Source of the DNA: Monocercomonoides exilis
Lineage: Eukaryota; Preaxostyla; Oxymonadida; Polymastigidae
Assembly (NCBI GenBank): GCA_001643675.2
Contig: LSRY02000023.1
Location: 413,501-477,500 of the forward strand
Length of the DNA stretch: 64,000 nt
Direction: 5' to 3'
Shown: positions 46,001 through 59,488 of the stretch, in pieces
How the letters are laid out: the number at the start of each line of letters is the position of its first letter
Position numbering within the stretch: the stretch's first letter is position 1
Position numbers and translations under genes: made by a program
Notes under the pieces: generated by a model
Told to the model about the DNA's origin: nothing
The model's input: only the letters and a program-made list of their open reading frames with translations
Database searches by the model: none

Positions 46001-49000
46001 CATTTGTTGGCACCACCTGATAATACATCGCCCTCTCCTCTTCTCTCATCTTCCTCTGCTTTTTGTACAGCTCTGCCTCTTTCTCATTCAGCAAGCTAAG
46101 CACACGTCGATATGCCGATGTGGTTGAGCTGCTTTTCTTTGTTCGTGTGCGAAGGAGGAATTCTTCAGTCAACATTTCTCTTCGCACATCCCTTGCAGAC
46201 GCATCCTGCTGCAGTGTGGAGATAATCTCACCAACCTGCCTTTCGAAGTTGTTGTCTTCCAATTCGACAGATATGTCAAGCACTCGAATGAGCAAGGGAG
46301 GAACAAGTGGTGGCTCGATTTCTTCTTCTTCTTCTTCTTTTTTCTCTTCTTCTTTTTCTTTTTCTTCTTTAAATTCTATTCCTTTCTCTTCATCCACTTT
46401 TCTTCCATTTTGATACACACTCTCATTCACATTCGGATTCTTCACTTTTCCTTGCAGTGTCTTCACAGCTGTTAACACAACCTTCACAAACCCTGAAAAC
46501 TGTGCCAGGAAATGCCCCACAAACAGCTTTTCAGGCAGAACAACCTGAGCTGAGCGAATATCAACTGCAAGAAGCGTCTTGCTGTCGTCGGGAAGCTGCC
46601 CTTCTTCCCAAGAAGCAGCAGCGAAGGAAGGATGGGGTGGATTGGAATGAGAGGATGTGTCAGAAATGGGGTGGAATGACATATTGATGGAGGAGGTGTT
46701 TTGATTGAGAGATGAAGAATTACTATTATTATTGTTGTTGCAATTGCTAATATTCTCAATGACATTTGAATTTCTTCTTTTATTTTTCATCTCAAAGTCA
46801 TTTTCCATTTCCTTTTCACATTTTTCATTACCGTCATTCATCTCCCCTCCTTTCCTTTCTCTCACTCCTTTCCTTTCCTTTCTTCCTTTCCTTTCTTCAT
46901 TCACAACCCAATCCAATGGAATATCTGCCTGTGCACCAAGATTCCTCTGTTCAGGCACAACAAACGGTGTGTCACCTAACACAGGAGCCATATCAAGCAG
47001 CGCCTGCTCAAACCACTCACGCGGAGGAGAAAGAAGAGAAGAAGGAGAAGAAGAGCTATTTTTGGATGAATTATTCATATTTCTATTATTTTTATTGCTT
47101 TTTGTGGAAATCTGTGCAGTTTTCATAGAAACAGTTGCAGATGTCAAAAGAGGCTCAGATGCACTTTTCTGACTTCCCTCTTCATTATTCCCCTTCAATT
47201 CAACGTTTTCACAGTTTCCATCATTCGCCCTTTCACTTCCCTTGTTCCCGTCTTCCCTGCCATTTTTCCCTTTCCTTCCGTTTTTGCCTCTCTCTTTCTC
47301 TCTTGTCTGCTCATACATTCTGAACAGCTGCATCACATTCTCTTCTCTCCTCTTCAGCTCTTCCAGCGGCGACCAGCCCTGCACAGCTGACAGAAACGCC
47401 CTTTCCATCGCGTCCTTCTGCCACTCTGCCGAAGAAATCTCAGGAAGAGGAGGTGGAGGAGGAGGTGGTGGAGAATGCTGTGATGATGAGGAATGATGAT
47501 GCGAATGTGAATGTGGATGCAGTGATTGCATTTGCGGGGTGCTTGATGATGATACAAGGCCTGAAGAAGAAGTGTAAGAAGAAGAAGAAGAAGAAGAAGA
47601 ATTATAAGAAGCAGAAAAGGAAGGAGCATGGAAAGATGAAGGAGAAGATGATTGCTCGTAACCAAAATATCTCCTTCCGCTGCACAGAACATGTTCTGCT
47701 GATGCATCAAATGTGTGGAACGGATGCAGAACAGCTGTCAGCGAAAGAAGCGTTTGGATAATGTTTGCATTATCAACACTGTTAACAACATCGCTTGAAG
47801 AATTATCTTCTCTTCTTCCTTCTTTTTCTCCTTTTTCTCCTTTTTCTCCTTTTTCTCCTTTTCCTCTTTCTCTTCCTTCTCTTCCTTCTCTTCCCCACAC
47901 AAACGCCAAACTTGGATCAGCCATCCGCGACGCAAGCGAAGAACACGGCACATTCCTCACAAGCAGCGGCGGGTGCGACAGATTTATCGAAGAGAAAGGC
48001 GAAGTTGTGTGGAGTGTGTAGCTTCTTCTGTCCCAAAGTGATGCCTCGCTGCACTGCAAGATCTGCTGTTTGCACAGACCCGCTGTGATGCGGGAGAGAT
48101 GGACAAGCGGAAGCCCGTGGGAACTTTCGTGTTCGGTCATTGACTGAGAGTGGAAGAGGATGCTTGTGATGATTGAGGATATGCTGTTGGTTTTCTGCTC
48201 TCTTCCTTCTTCTTCTCCCTCTTCTTTTCCATCACCTCCATCTCCCTCATCTCTTATGATTCCCCCTGTGAACAGTGGCTGAAGACAAACATTAGACAAA
48301 AGCGTTGGCAGCAAAGGAACACACAAAAAGGCAGCGTCTGCGTGTGCTTCGATGGCAGTGCAGAAAGTGAAGTACATTTGGAAGCTGATAGACGAGATAG
48401 ACACACCTATGCTGCAGAGAGGGAAGGAGAGGTGGGAGAGAAGAGAAGAAGAAGAAGAAGATGATGATGATGATGATTGTAATGTGTCGTTTTGAGAATT
48501 GCCTATCTGAATGATATTTCCATTTGTTTCTTCAGTTTGCAATGCCTTTTCATCAAATGAATTGTTAGGAATAACTTCGTTCTTCTCCTTTCCTTCTTCT
48601 TCTCCTTCTTCTCCTTCTTTATTTTCTGCCTCATCTTCCCCCATCAACATTTTCACTGCGCCAACCATTGTACTCACTGTCTCCTTTGTCTGCACAACGA
48701 GGTAGATCAGCTCAGCAAGTGTTTCTGCAGTCAAAAACACATCCACTTTGTCCAGATGGAGATGAGGAAGAAAAGTGCTGCCGTCAGAAGAGAGACAGCT
48801 GCAGTGTGTGGAGGAAGAAGGAGGGTGTGAAGAAGAAGAAGAAGAAGAAGAAGAAGAGGAAAGATGAGCGATGTTGGTTGGCGAAAGGGAAATGGAAGAG
48901 GAAGAAGGCGATAATGATGCTGATGCTGGCGATAATGAAGAATAAGGAAATGCATCTGTTGGATAAAACGTCTTTGAATTCAATCCAAATTTCACAGGTG

Positions 49001-50166
49001 GAAGTTCGATTGTATTTGATATTGTCATTTCATTTGAAACAGAAGAGGTTGAAGGGGTTGAGGAAGCAGAAGTGGAAGAAGGAGAAGAAGAATATGACGA
49101 AGAAGATGAAGGCACAGATGAATTCATTGATTCCTCTCCTTTTCCAACCTTATCCCATCTGACAGCATCAGCCACCATCACTTTCACTGAATGAATAGCA
49201 AAAAGCGTATCTTTTCCACCTTGCTTGTTTTCTCTAATCATCTTCTCTGACGCCACACTCAATGAAATACGATCAACTGCCTTCACTTTCCTGCAAGAAT
49301 CAGAAGAATTATTGGAAATAGCTGGAATGCTCCTCAAAACTCGTTTGCCTCCTTTCAACTTTGCGGTTTTGGCTTCTTCTTCTCTTCTCTTTCTTCTTTC
49401 CCTTTCCCTTTCTCTTTCTCTCTTTTGTTCTTCCTCTTTCTCTTCCTCCTCTCCTTTCCTTGTCTCCAACCAGAATGAAATAGAAGAAGAAGTCACATCG
49501 AACAGAGGCACATAAAGTGGATGCTTAGAAGCAGCTGTTGGCCTTGGTGGAGGAGGACGGGGTGGACGAAGAGGAGGAGGACGAGAAGGAGGAGCGACAT
49601 GAGAAAGAGAAGAGGAAGAGGAAGAAGAAGAAGAGGAAGAAGAAGGTGATGATGTTGGTATTGACGATAAGGAAGGAGAAGGAGGAAGAAAGGCAACAGA
49701 ACGAGTTGAAGCTGTAGGAATTGAAGAAGAAGAAGAAGAAGAAAAAGAAGATGATGATGATGATGACGGCATTTGAGGAGAAGTTGTGCTGAACACATTT
49801 GCAGAGGATGGAGAAGCAGAAGATTTCAAAGTGAATGCGGATGTGGCAGTGATACTTGGAAGGGACGAGGAAGAAGAAGAAGAGGTTGACGATGATGAAG
49901 ACAATGCAGGTAATGAAGAAGAAGAGGAAGAAGAAGAAAGGAAATAAGAAGATGATGCCTGCTTTGCCAAAGTAGAAGCAGTAGCAGAAGAAAGAGAAGA
50001 AGAAGAAGAAGAAGGTTTTTGTGTGCTTGTGAAGTAAGGCATTTCCACATTTGAGACAGAAATTGAAAGGACATGTTCAAATTGAATGCCAAATGAAAGA
50101 GGAGGAAGAGAAAAGGAAAGAACACGTTTTGTTGTGTCTGGGCATAAGGAAGAGGAAGAAGAAGAA

Positions 50167-50198
<32 letters not shown>

Positions 50199-52406
50199 AG
50201 AAGAGAATGAGTTTGGCAGAAGATGAGGAGAAGAACGGTGAAATGAAGAAGAGGAAGATGAGGAAAAAGAAGAAAGAGAAGAAGCAATGGAAGAAGAAGA
50301 AGAAGAAGAAGAAGCAATGGAAGAAGAAGAAGAAGAAGAAGTTATCAGATGAGAAATGTTTGATACGAATGTTAAGTGAGGTGGGGACATGACAGTTGGC
50401 GAGAGAGAGAAATGAGTTGAAGGAAGATGAATGTGAAATGAAGAAAGAAGACAAGGAAACAGAGAAAATGATGGAAGATTTGAGGGAGAAGAGGAAGAGG
50501 AAGAGGAAGAGGAAGAAGATGATGATGAGGTTGATTGCAAAGGCGATGAAGATGAAGATGAAGAAGAAGGCGTTGGAGAAGAAGAAGAAGAAGAAGAAGA
50601 AGAAGAAGAAGAAGAAGAAGAAGAAGAAGAAGAAGAAGAAGAAGAAGAAGAAGAAGAAGAAGAAGAAGAAGAAGAAGCACTTAAACTTTGTTTACCATCA
50701 CTCACAAGCGTGAACGAAGTGCTGATATCAACAGCTTTTGTGAGAAGGCGATAAAGAGACAGAAAAGTGTGTCTGTTTATTGACAGCTGAATTGAATGCT
50801 TGTCACCCAGAAGATAAACAGAACAGATGCACAAATGATGCAACGGATGGTTTGTTTGAAGAGAAGGAGAAGAAGGAGAAGGAGAAGAAGAAGGGGGAGG
50901 AGGAGGAGGAGGAGAAGATGATGATGACGATGAAGGATTTTGCTGAATGGATTGAATATAAATGGAGTTGTTGGTGTTGGCAGTTATATTTAATGAAGAA
51001 GAAGAGGAAGAAGAAGAAGAGGAAGAGGAGGAAGAAGATGATGAAGGTGCAGTTGAATCTTTATGAGCAGCATTTTTATGCAAAAACAATAAGTCTGCAA
51101 CAGGAGTTATATTCACATTTAGAGTGATGGCATGAGAAGAGAAGAGAAGAGAAGAAGAAGAAGAAGAAGAAGAAGATGGACTATTATTTCTTCTATTAAT
51201 ACGAGGAAGATTGGAATGTTTGCTTGAAGAACTGATTTGGTGATTGCAGGAAGAAGAAGAAGAGGAGGAGGAGGAAGAGGAAGAAGAAAGAGAAGATGAT
51301 GAATGATCAAAAGAAGAAATATCAATATGAGGATTCTTCAATCGATATTTGCCAGAAATGAATGTGTGTGCAGATGCAGCGCCGAGTGTGACAGAAGCAG
51401 AAAGAAGAGAAAAAGAGGAAGAAGATGAAGACAAGGAAGAGGAAGAGGAAGAGGAAGGAGAAGGGAAAGAAGGAAGAGAAGAAGAAGAAGAAGAAGAGGA
51501 GGAGGAGGAGGAAGGAGAATGGGAAGAAGAAGAAGAAGAAGAAATGAAATTATCCCAGTTAGATGCAGCTGATATAATTGGATCTGTACAGCTCTGTATC
51601 AATGGAGAAGAAGAAGAAGAAGAAGAAGAAGAGGAAGAATGAGAAGAAGCAGGTAAAATATGTGATGTTGATGATGAAGAATTTAAAGAAGAGGAAGAAG
51701 AGGAGGAGGAGGAAGAAGATGATGATGAAGGCAATGGAGTTGAAGAACTCTTCACTTTTTCTCTGATGGGAATCATCTCAATATCTTGTTTGCTTCTCTC
51801 TATTTGTTCTGTTTTGACTTCGTCTTCCTTCGAAATCAAACAGAAATGGCTGAAGAAAGACAAGAGCATCGAAAGCGAAGGAGGGAACGAAGGGAATGGA
51901 GGAAGAGGAGAAGCAGGAGAGAGAGAAAGGTCGAAAGAAATTGAGCTGATGTTCACACAGATTCCGTCTCCTCTGACAATGTTCGTGTAGATTGGGGTGT
52001 CGAAGATGGAAGATATTGAATAAGAGAACTGTTTGGAGTGAGGCTGAGACTGGGATAAGAAGGTGAGGTTGAAGGAGAAGGGGGAAGAAGGAGAAAGAGA
52101 AGGAGAAGAGGAGGAAGAGGAAGAGGAAGAAGAAGAAGAAGATGATGATGATGTTTGTAATGACATTTGCTGAGAAGGATCAGATCTCACAGAAGATGAT
52201 GAAACAGGCATTGAATGGCTGCTAAATTTGTATTTTCTCGAAGGAAATGTAACAACACCCAATTTGACAGGGCAGATGCGTGCAGCGAATGTGACAGAAG
52301 GAAGAGAAGAAGGAAAGAGAAAGAGAAAAGGTGTTGATGCTTCTTTGTTTGGATGTGTTTCAAGATCTGAGGGTTGGTTTGAGGTTGATGGTTGAGTTGA
52401 ATTCAT

Positions 52407-52448
<42 letters not shown>

Positions 52449-54368
52449 GGAGGAGGAGGAGGAGGAGGAGGAGGAGGAAGAGGAAGACAAAGATGAAGGC
52501 GTTGAAGAAGAAGAAGAGGAAGAAGAAGACGATTGCTGTGAAAGAACAGTCTTTGGAGAACTGATAAGCCCCACAACTTCATCAACAATTCTTATCAGAG
52601 GACGAACAGATCCAATTGCAACGATGATGGTTATGCCAGAAGAAGAAGAAGGGGAAGAAGAAGAAGATAATGAAGAAGAAGACATCACTGGCGATGATTC
52701 TAAAGGAAGTTTTGAAGAAGAATAAGAAGAAGATGAAGAAGAAGCATCAGACGCAAACACACAAGAAAGTGGAGGAGAACAAGGAGAAAGGTTCGAATAA
52801 GAGGAAAGAGAGGCCGAAAGAAGAAGCGAATGAGAAGGAGAGAGAGAAGGAGGGGAAGATGGATGGGCAACTGAATGGAGGAGAGGAACAGAAGTCAGAG
52901 AGAAAGAGACAGAAGAGAGACGAACAGACAGAAGAGGCACAAATACGATGGCAGTTGGAGATGAAGAGGAAGAGGAAGAAGAAGAGGGTAAGGAAGAAGA
53001 AAAAGAGGAAGAAATAGAAGAAGAAGAGGAAGAGGAAGAAGAGGAAGAAGAAGAGGAGGAGGAAGAAGAAGAAATTGAAGAAGAAGGGGAAGAGGAAGAA
53101 GAAGAAGCATCAGATGTTCCATCAGGAGGTTCAGGTGGAGGACGCAGCAGAAGGGGGATCGAAGGCTCAGGAACAGCATCTGTTGTCACAGAATAAGACT
53201 TCACTGACACTTCTTCTTCGCTGCTGGCAACAAGACTGCTCACAATTGAGCCACTTGTGGCTTCTTGCGCTGTTTCAAGAAGATCATTCTCACTTGTTTC
53301 AATATCTGAACTCATTTCTCCTTCTCCTTCTCCTTCTCTTTCTTCTTCCTCTTCTCCAAACAATTTGCTCAGAGATGAAGAAACAGAGCAATTTGGAGAT
53401 AAAACAAGCCCAGCGTCAAATGAAACTGAGCCAACATAAAGCGATATCTTCTTTTCAGACAGAAAAGCAGAAAATGGAGCGATGTGCTTCGGCTTCATAG
53501 GCGCTTTTAAATTGAGAGAGGAGAAAGAAAATCTGGAGGAAGAAGAAGAACGCGACAATGTTGATGACGAAGCTGATGGAGAAAGTGAGGTGCTTGAAGG
53601 TAATGTGGATGATTCACGCTCGTTTCGAGAATTTTCAGAATCTGATGAGTCATGAGTTGCATCTGTTGTGAAGAGTGCAAGATTGCTCGCGGCAAACCGA
53701 AAAACAGCAGAATTTTTATTTGAATCCCTTGAATCCAATGGGGAGTCTGTTAGAACAAATTCCAGGTATAATGAATCAAGACTCATTTTGGTGGATTGGG
53801 TTATTATTATGATAAATTGATTAACCAGCGACGATTTCAGTTTCGAAAGAAATTCGAACTTGCTTTTTTGGGGAAGTTGAGAAGATTTCGCTGCATCATT
53901 GTTTTGCAATTCTTTTTGTGCATATGCAGTTTTTTGAATGTCTTTTTGAGTTGTTATTTTCTTGATATTTGTTGTGTTCACAATTATTGATGCTTTGACA
54001 TGTGAGACAGCAAAATCCACCAACGGAAATACTTCTGGCTGATTCTTAAAGAAAAGTACATTGAATATTTTCTTCAATTCCATCCGAAGATCTGCGCTAT
54101 CAATTTTCAAATTCACAAGAAAATTTTGTCTTCGAACGATTATTTCGAGATTTCGAATCCCAAGGAATGTAATTGACTTAATATTTACGGTAACGCCTTT
54201 AAAAAACTTTCCGACGCATGATTTAATAAGCCATGGAAGAGCATAACTTTGAAAGAAAAAATTGAAACATAAATAGATTCATAAATAAACAATAAAAACA
54301 AACATTAGAACAGTCAAAATTCCAGCCAATAGAGTAAAGAGTACAGCAATAAGCGTTTTAACAATCAT
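28059..54368 (-). CDS. Giant bridge-like lipid transfer protein (SABRE/Hobbit/FMP27, BLTP2 type)
   Basis: Exon 1 (54368-54304) and exon 2 (54246-28059, 26.2 kb without a stop) join across a 57-nt intron (GTTTGT...AAG) to about 8,750 residues. Residues 5-28 are a membrane helix (LIAVLFTLLAGILTVLIYAL), followed by a chorein-like start (FKGVTVNIKSITFLGIRNLE), as in SABRE and Hobbit. Family blocks are WWDTLRYILHGHL (W3243, the FMP27 WWD..HG motif), LRLRDYPVNLMSAEVI, MHVQFACESLEWNLVLDGKP (about 7305), VYDQLEVHL...HYFFPN (about 7873-7905) and a C-terminal YINIQMDEAVISY (about 8636). A coiled coil lies near 7100-7140. Such proteins form a hydrophobic groove that moves lipids between ER and plasma membrane. 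Known members are about 2,200-2,600 residues; the excess is Ser homopolymer. It stops with TAG. Assignment to BLTP2 over BLTP1 is probable. Confidence 0.85.
50578..50676. repeat. (GAA)n microsatellite coding poly-Ser
   Basis: About 33 uninterrupted GAA units, read on the minus strand as Ser codons within the giant gene. This is the purest of dozens of such tracts between 40 and 54 kb. Confidence 0.95.
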
Positions 54369-55007
54369 TGAAATGGTTGTCAATTGTTTTTCCGAAAGGA
54401 AAAACCCTGAAAATGCTCTTGGGGGTAGTACGATCTTTATCACATAAAAATTTTCTTTTCACTGATTTGTGATTGAAAGCTATAATCATAAAAATTTTCA
54501 TTCATATCACATTAGTGACGTTACTGAATTTGTTTTAAACAGTGACAAATCACCGAAATGTTGATGGTGATGTGAAAGTTATAACTCAAAATATTCAAAA
54601 TAAGTTAAACAATTTCTCAACTAATTTCCTGTCAAAATATCGAGTTTATCATAACTGTTTGGGGAAATAGAACATTATTTAATAATTAACACACATCACA
54701 AAGAATGATTTGCTCAAAAAAGAACTCAATTGTCATTAATATTTTAATTTGTCTAATTTAATCTGATTTTTCAAAATGAAAATTCTATATCTTTCCTAAC
54801 ATTTACTAACACATCTTTCAAAAAAACAGAAAAATAATCTCCAACATTCCGGTCAAAACCAACTGAATTAACAAATTTCACTGACAAGCAGCATTATTCT
54901 CCTTCAATGTTCAACTTTTCTTCTCTTTCCTCTCTTTCTCTCCAAAATTTTTCATAATTAAATAATAAAAAGTATCATTTTCTTTTCTTTTCGCATTGCA
55001 ATCCTTT
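54369..55007. other. Intergenic, no gene seen
   Basis: AT-rich spacer of 639 bp upstream of the giant gene and downstream of the next minus-strand gene. No coding sequence or RNA gene recognised. Confidence 0.5.
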
Positions 55008-58000
55008 TTAATAACTACTCTTTCCAACAGATCCTCTAATCCCCACACTCATCCCAATCCCTCCCCCAACTCTCACCCCCATCACAGGCGAATGGCTGCT
55101 TCCTCTGCTGTTATGATAATTGCTATTATTATTAACACTATTATTAAAGCTAGTTATTCCATTGCTGTCATTTCTGCTTCTCTTTGAAGGCGAACAGTTC
55201 CATTCAGCTGTCGAAGGAGAATCCATCTCCACGCGTGTTGCTCTGATAGGCTTCTCTTGCTTTTGTGGTGAGTGCAAGTCGGTTGGGGAAGTGTCGATGT
55301 GCCTGGAAGAATAAGAGGAAGAAGAAGAGGAGGAAGAGAAAGGAGAAGAATAAGGAGAAGAGGAAGAGGAAGAGGAAGAGGAAGAACTAAAGGCAGAAGG
55401 AGAGGATTTGGGTGTGGTGCGAGGAGATGTGCGCTTTGGAGAGGTACGGGGCAGATTGCGAGAGGGCGAGAAGGAAGAACGAGGAGAGAAAGAAGAAGAA
55501 GAATAAGGAGAAGAGGAAGAAGAAGAAGAAATCCCAAAGTTAATAGAATTCTCAGTCAGTTTCAGTGACTCATCCAACATCGAAGTTCCATTTGAGCTTC
55601 TTTGCATTTCATTCGTCCTCCTCAAAGGAGATGTTTTCATTTCATTTGGCTTGTTTTCTCTATGTGACTTCATTGCATCCACACGAATGTTCAGAGCAGA
55701 GGAGGCATCCGGTGTATAGATAAAGGAAGGAGAATGGAAGGGAGAAGATGAAATCGAGGAAGAGGAAGAAGAAGAAGAAGAAGGAGAGGAGTAAGAAGAA
55801 GAAACAGAAGCAGCAGCAGCAGAAGAAGAAGAGATAATAGGATGATTTTCGCTATTCAAAGGTGTTTTTTCAGTTGTGGCCGAAGGAAGTTCAGACGCTG
55901 TTTTGAAGGAGATTGGAGAAGCCAACGAAGACAAGCGGTTCAGCTGGCTCATGTTGGCTTTGTGGCGATAGGAGTCTGTGTGTGAAATAGAAGAGTAAGG
56001 AGAAGAAGAAGGAGAAGCTAAAGAAGAAGAAGAAGATGATGATGATGATGAAGTGGAAGGAGAGAACATTGGAGACGACAAAGCATTAGAAGAAGAAGAA
56101 GAAGAAGAAGTTGATGATGAATATGCAGAAGGTTTGCTATCAGCAGCTGTTAGTCTATTTGGTGTCTGCTTCATCGGAAGATTCTCTCCTCTTCTATCAA
56201 ATGCATCGCTCATTCCATTCTCTTTCTCTTTCTCTTTCTCTTTGGATATTTGTTCTTCCTCTCTTTCTTCTCTTTCCTTCACTTCCTCTTCCTTCCCTCC
56301 CCTCACTGCCCTCCTAATCTCCTCCAGCTCCTCCTGCCACTCCCTCTCCTTCTCTCCTTCCTCCTTCCTCTTCCTCGTCTCCTCCCACATCCTCCTCTCC
56401 TCCTCTGCCTTCACCGCACTCATCATCTGCCTCTCCCTCAGCGCCTCTTCTTTCCTTGCCAGTATTTCTTCTCTCTCTTCCTCACTCTGCTCAGCTTGAA
56501 GCGAAGGTGGTTCTCTCAATGCACGCGACAGCTGCACATCCCGAAGCAGCTGCTTTCCAAACGGTGAAGACAAAGCAACAGGCGATTCAGTTAACTTTAT
56601 AGGGCTTCTGAGTGTTGTTGTGGTTAAAGAGATAGGAGTAGGGAATGGAGAAGGAGGGGTGTGCCTGTTGGTGGAGGTGGAATAAGCAAACTGGGAAGCA
56701 AGAGGAGTGGAGAAGGAGGACATCATGCGGTTGGGGAGTAAAGTGGAGGCTGGTGCAAAGGGAGTGCGGAAAGATGAGGAGAAAGAAGAGGAAGAGGAAG
56801 AGGAAGAAGATGATGTTATTGTGCTTGTGCGGAGTGGGGTGCTGAAAGCATCTGTTGAAGAAGATGAGGTAGAGGAAGAAGAGGAAGGGAAGGAAGAAGA
56901 AGCGAGTGGAGAAGAAGAAAAGGGGAGTTCGCGAGTGCCTCTGAGAGAGGAGGAATAAATAGAAGCAGATTCTGCTGAGGCTGTGGTGGGCACAAAAGAT
57001 GACTCTATTCGTGTTGATGGAGAAGAGGAAGAGGAGGAAGAGGAGGAAGAAGGTGATGAAGAAGACAGAACATGAGATTGAGAGTATGCCATTGGAGAAG
57101 AAGATGCATATTCTGTTCCCAACTGACCTCCCAACGGTGTTTGTTGTTTTTGTTGTTCCTTTTCTTGTTCTCTCTCATTCTCTTCATTGCCATTCATACC
57201 TGAATAACCAACAGGCGAATGCACGTCTGCATTTGACTTATACGCAAGAGGTGATCTGACATGCTGGTTGGTCTGTGAAATAAGCCTTTCTATTTCTGCT
57301 GTTGGACGAAGCGGTGAATTCAGCTGGAGAGACTTCTTGTTCTGTGCAGATCTCATCAGATCTGCCTCGTAATTAGAGGCAGGAGGGATCATTTTGTTGG
57401 TTTCTCCTTCTCTTTCTCCTTCTCCTTCATTTCTTCTTCCATTTATACCAAATTCTCCATCTAAGTTGCTTCCCTGTGTGTGAGATGAATAGCTGTGATC
57501 CAAATTGTGATTGACTGTTGGGCGTCTGTTGTGCATCTGCTGCTGCAGCTGCTTCTGCCTCTGCTTAATCTTCTTCTGTTGCTCATCATCAACATCATCA
57601 GCAGCAGCAACATCTCCTTCTCTTGAAAGCGAATCTTCTGTCTGTGGAAGAGGAGAATGCGTCAAATGTGAAGAATGAGAATAAGCTGTGTGCTCATGAT
57701 TGGGAGAGTCAATTGCCGAGCTTTTGCTGTCGAGAGGATGATTGTGATTGTGATTGGGATGATGATGAGGATGAGAGTGAGGATGAGAAGCAGTTGGTGA
57801 AGACAAACGAACACCTTCAGAGTCATCAGAAGAATCGCCCATTGCACTTCTGCTGTGTTTATCTGAGTCAACATGAGTGCCATGCGAGCGGATGGAGAAA
57901 GCAGAGTGAGGGGCAAGCGTTACATACATCTCCGAAGAAGAAGAAGTTGCTGCTGTTGACGATGAAGGCAAATGAGATGCTTCATGGCCATCTTTGTATG

Positions 58001-59488
58001 CGTGATGATTGGGTTTCGTTCCAAGTGGATGAGGAAATTCTCTGTTGTCAGCATCAGCTGGCTCAGTGGCATTTAATGCATCATCGTTGTTATCATCATC
58101 ATGCTCATAGTTTGCATTCATTCCATTGCTATTGCGATAATTGTGATTGTTAACGCTATTGCTGCTATTGCTGCTGTTTCTGCTGTCCAACGACGACTGC
58201 CGAAGATGATGAGAGGCGAATGACAATGGAGAAGTCTTCGAAGACTGCGATGGCGTTTCTGAGGAGAAGAATTTCCGCATCTCAGCATCAACACTCTCTT
58301 CTTCGCTTTCTTCTTCATCGTCTTCATCGTCTTCTTCCTCCTCCTCTTCTTCTTCTTCTGTACCCTCATCCAACAGCTCTGTTCCTTCTGTCTCATCAAC
58401 CTCTGCAATGATGTCATCCTCCATCATCATCGCTCTTCCTGCCTGCTTCAGCCTTTTCTGTCTTCTTGCTCTTCTTTCTTCTTTTTCTCTTTCCTTATCT
58501 TCGCTCCCTGCTCCGCTCTTTTCTCCCTTCTGGCTTGTTTTTCCTTCCATTCCAGCCAATCCCGCCTTCTTCTTCTTCTTCTTGTCTCTTTTAGCCTTCT
58601 TTCGCTGCTTCTCAGCATTTGTGTTTGTCATCATCAACAGCTCGTCAATGATGTCCTTGTCTCCCTCTTGCTCAAACATCTCACCCGCTGGTGTTCTCAC
58701 AGTCAATGAAAACTGCTCGTCTTCATCATCTGCCGCTTGCACTCGCATCGAGTCTGTCTGCCAATCGCGCTTCCTCTTCTTTGAGGGATATTCAAGGTCT
58801 GATGTCTCATCATCCTCCTCATTCGCTTCATCTTCCAGATCATCTGAAAGCCGCGTGGGAGCCGGGGAACGAACGGTTAGCGAAAATACTTCCATTTCAT
58901 CGTTTTGTGCTTGCACTTTCATTGAATCAGCAGAATCGTCTGTTGAATGTTGATCATTCATATCCGAAGATAAAGATGCAGCTATTGACCGAGCAAAATA
59001 GGATGCCCTTTCATCGTTTATTGGATTGGCATTGACATACAGTGAGTTTGCCTCCGAGCCATGAGGAGTTTTTCCACGTTGATGAAAACTCTCTGATCGA
59101 GGAGACGGTGCAGGAATTGGAATTGAATCTTTCTTTTTTTGCACATCACCAATTTCCTTTGCAACAGAGTCGATCATTGCTCTTCTCGTTCCATAGGGAT
59201 CTGGGCTCATGGAAAGAGCATGAAGAAGTGAATTCTTTGGAATCTCTGATGCCCTGTCAAATGAACAGTTGAATTCATTTACAAAAAACAAATATAAAAT
59301 TGTGAATACTCATAAGCAAACTGTTTTGATATCGGAGCATTTGAAGAGACTTTCGAAGGAGAAACATACAAATGACTTGGGTCTTCCCTGGAAAGTATTT
59401 GCTTGATTTGGTATTCTTCTTCATGACGGCCCATTTTTTTATATGGAGAAGAAATTTCGTGCGAATAAGTACCGCTCAAATTAAGCAT
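55008..59488 (-). CDS. Unrecognised Ser-rich coiled-coil protein with duplicated VQA/FSLTVR motif
   Basis: Two exons, 59488-59310 and 59253-55008, with a 56-nt intron (GTATTC...CAG), giving 1,474 residues. I do not recognise the family. The N-terminal 110 residues look folded (YQIKQILSREDPSHLYVSP; SLLHALSMSPDPYGTRRAM). Two copies of a 23-residue motif follow (58929-58861 and 58754-58686): DSM[KR]VQA, a short acidic stretch, then FSLTVR[ST]PA. Between them is a basic cluster KKRKRDW, and more Lys runs come after, so nuclear import is plausible. A predicted coiled coil with many EEE/RKR repeats lies at about 56540-56220 (RALREPPSLQAEQSEEEREE onward). The C-terminal third is Ser/Pro-rich with SPRTTPKSSP-like phospho-sites and a Gly/Val end. 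A scaffold or cytoskeletal role is a guess. Confidence 0.75.

Noticed and set aside
54150-54170. TTCGAATCC, resembling a tRNA T-loop
   Set aside because: It lies inside coding sequence of the giant gene and no cloverleaf arms surround it.
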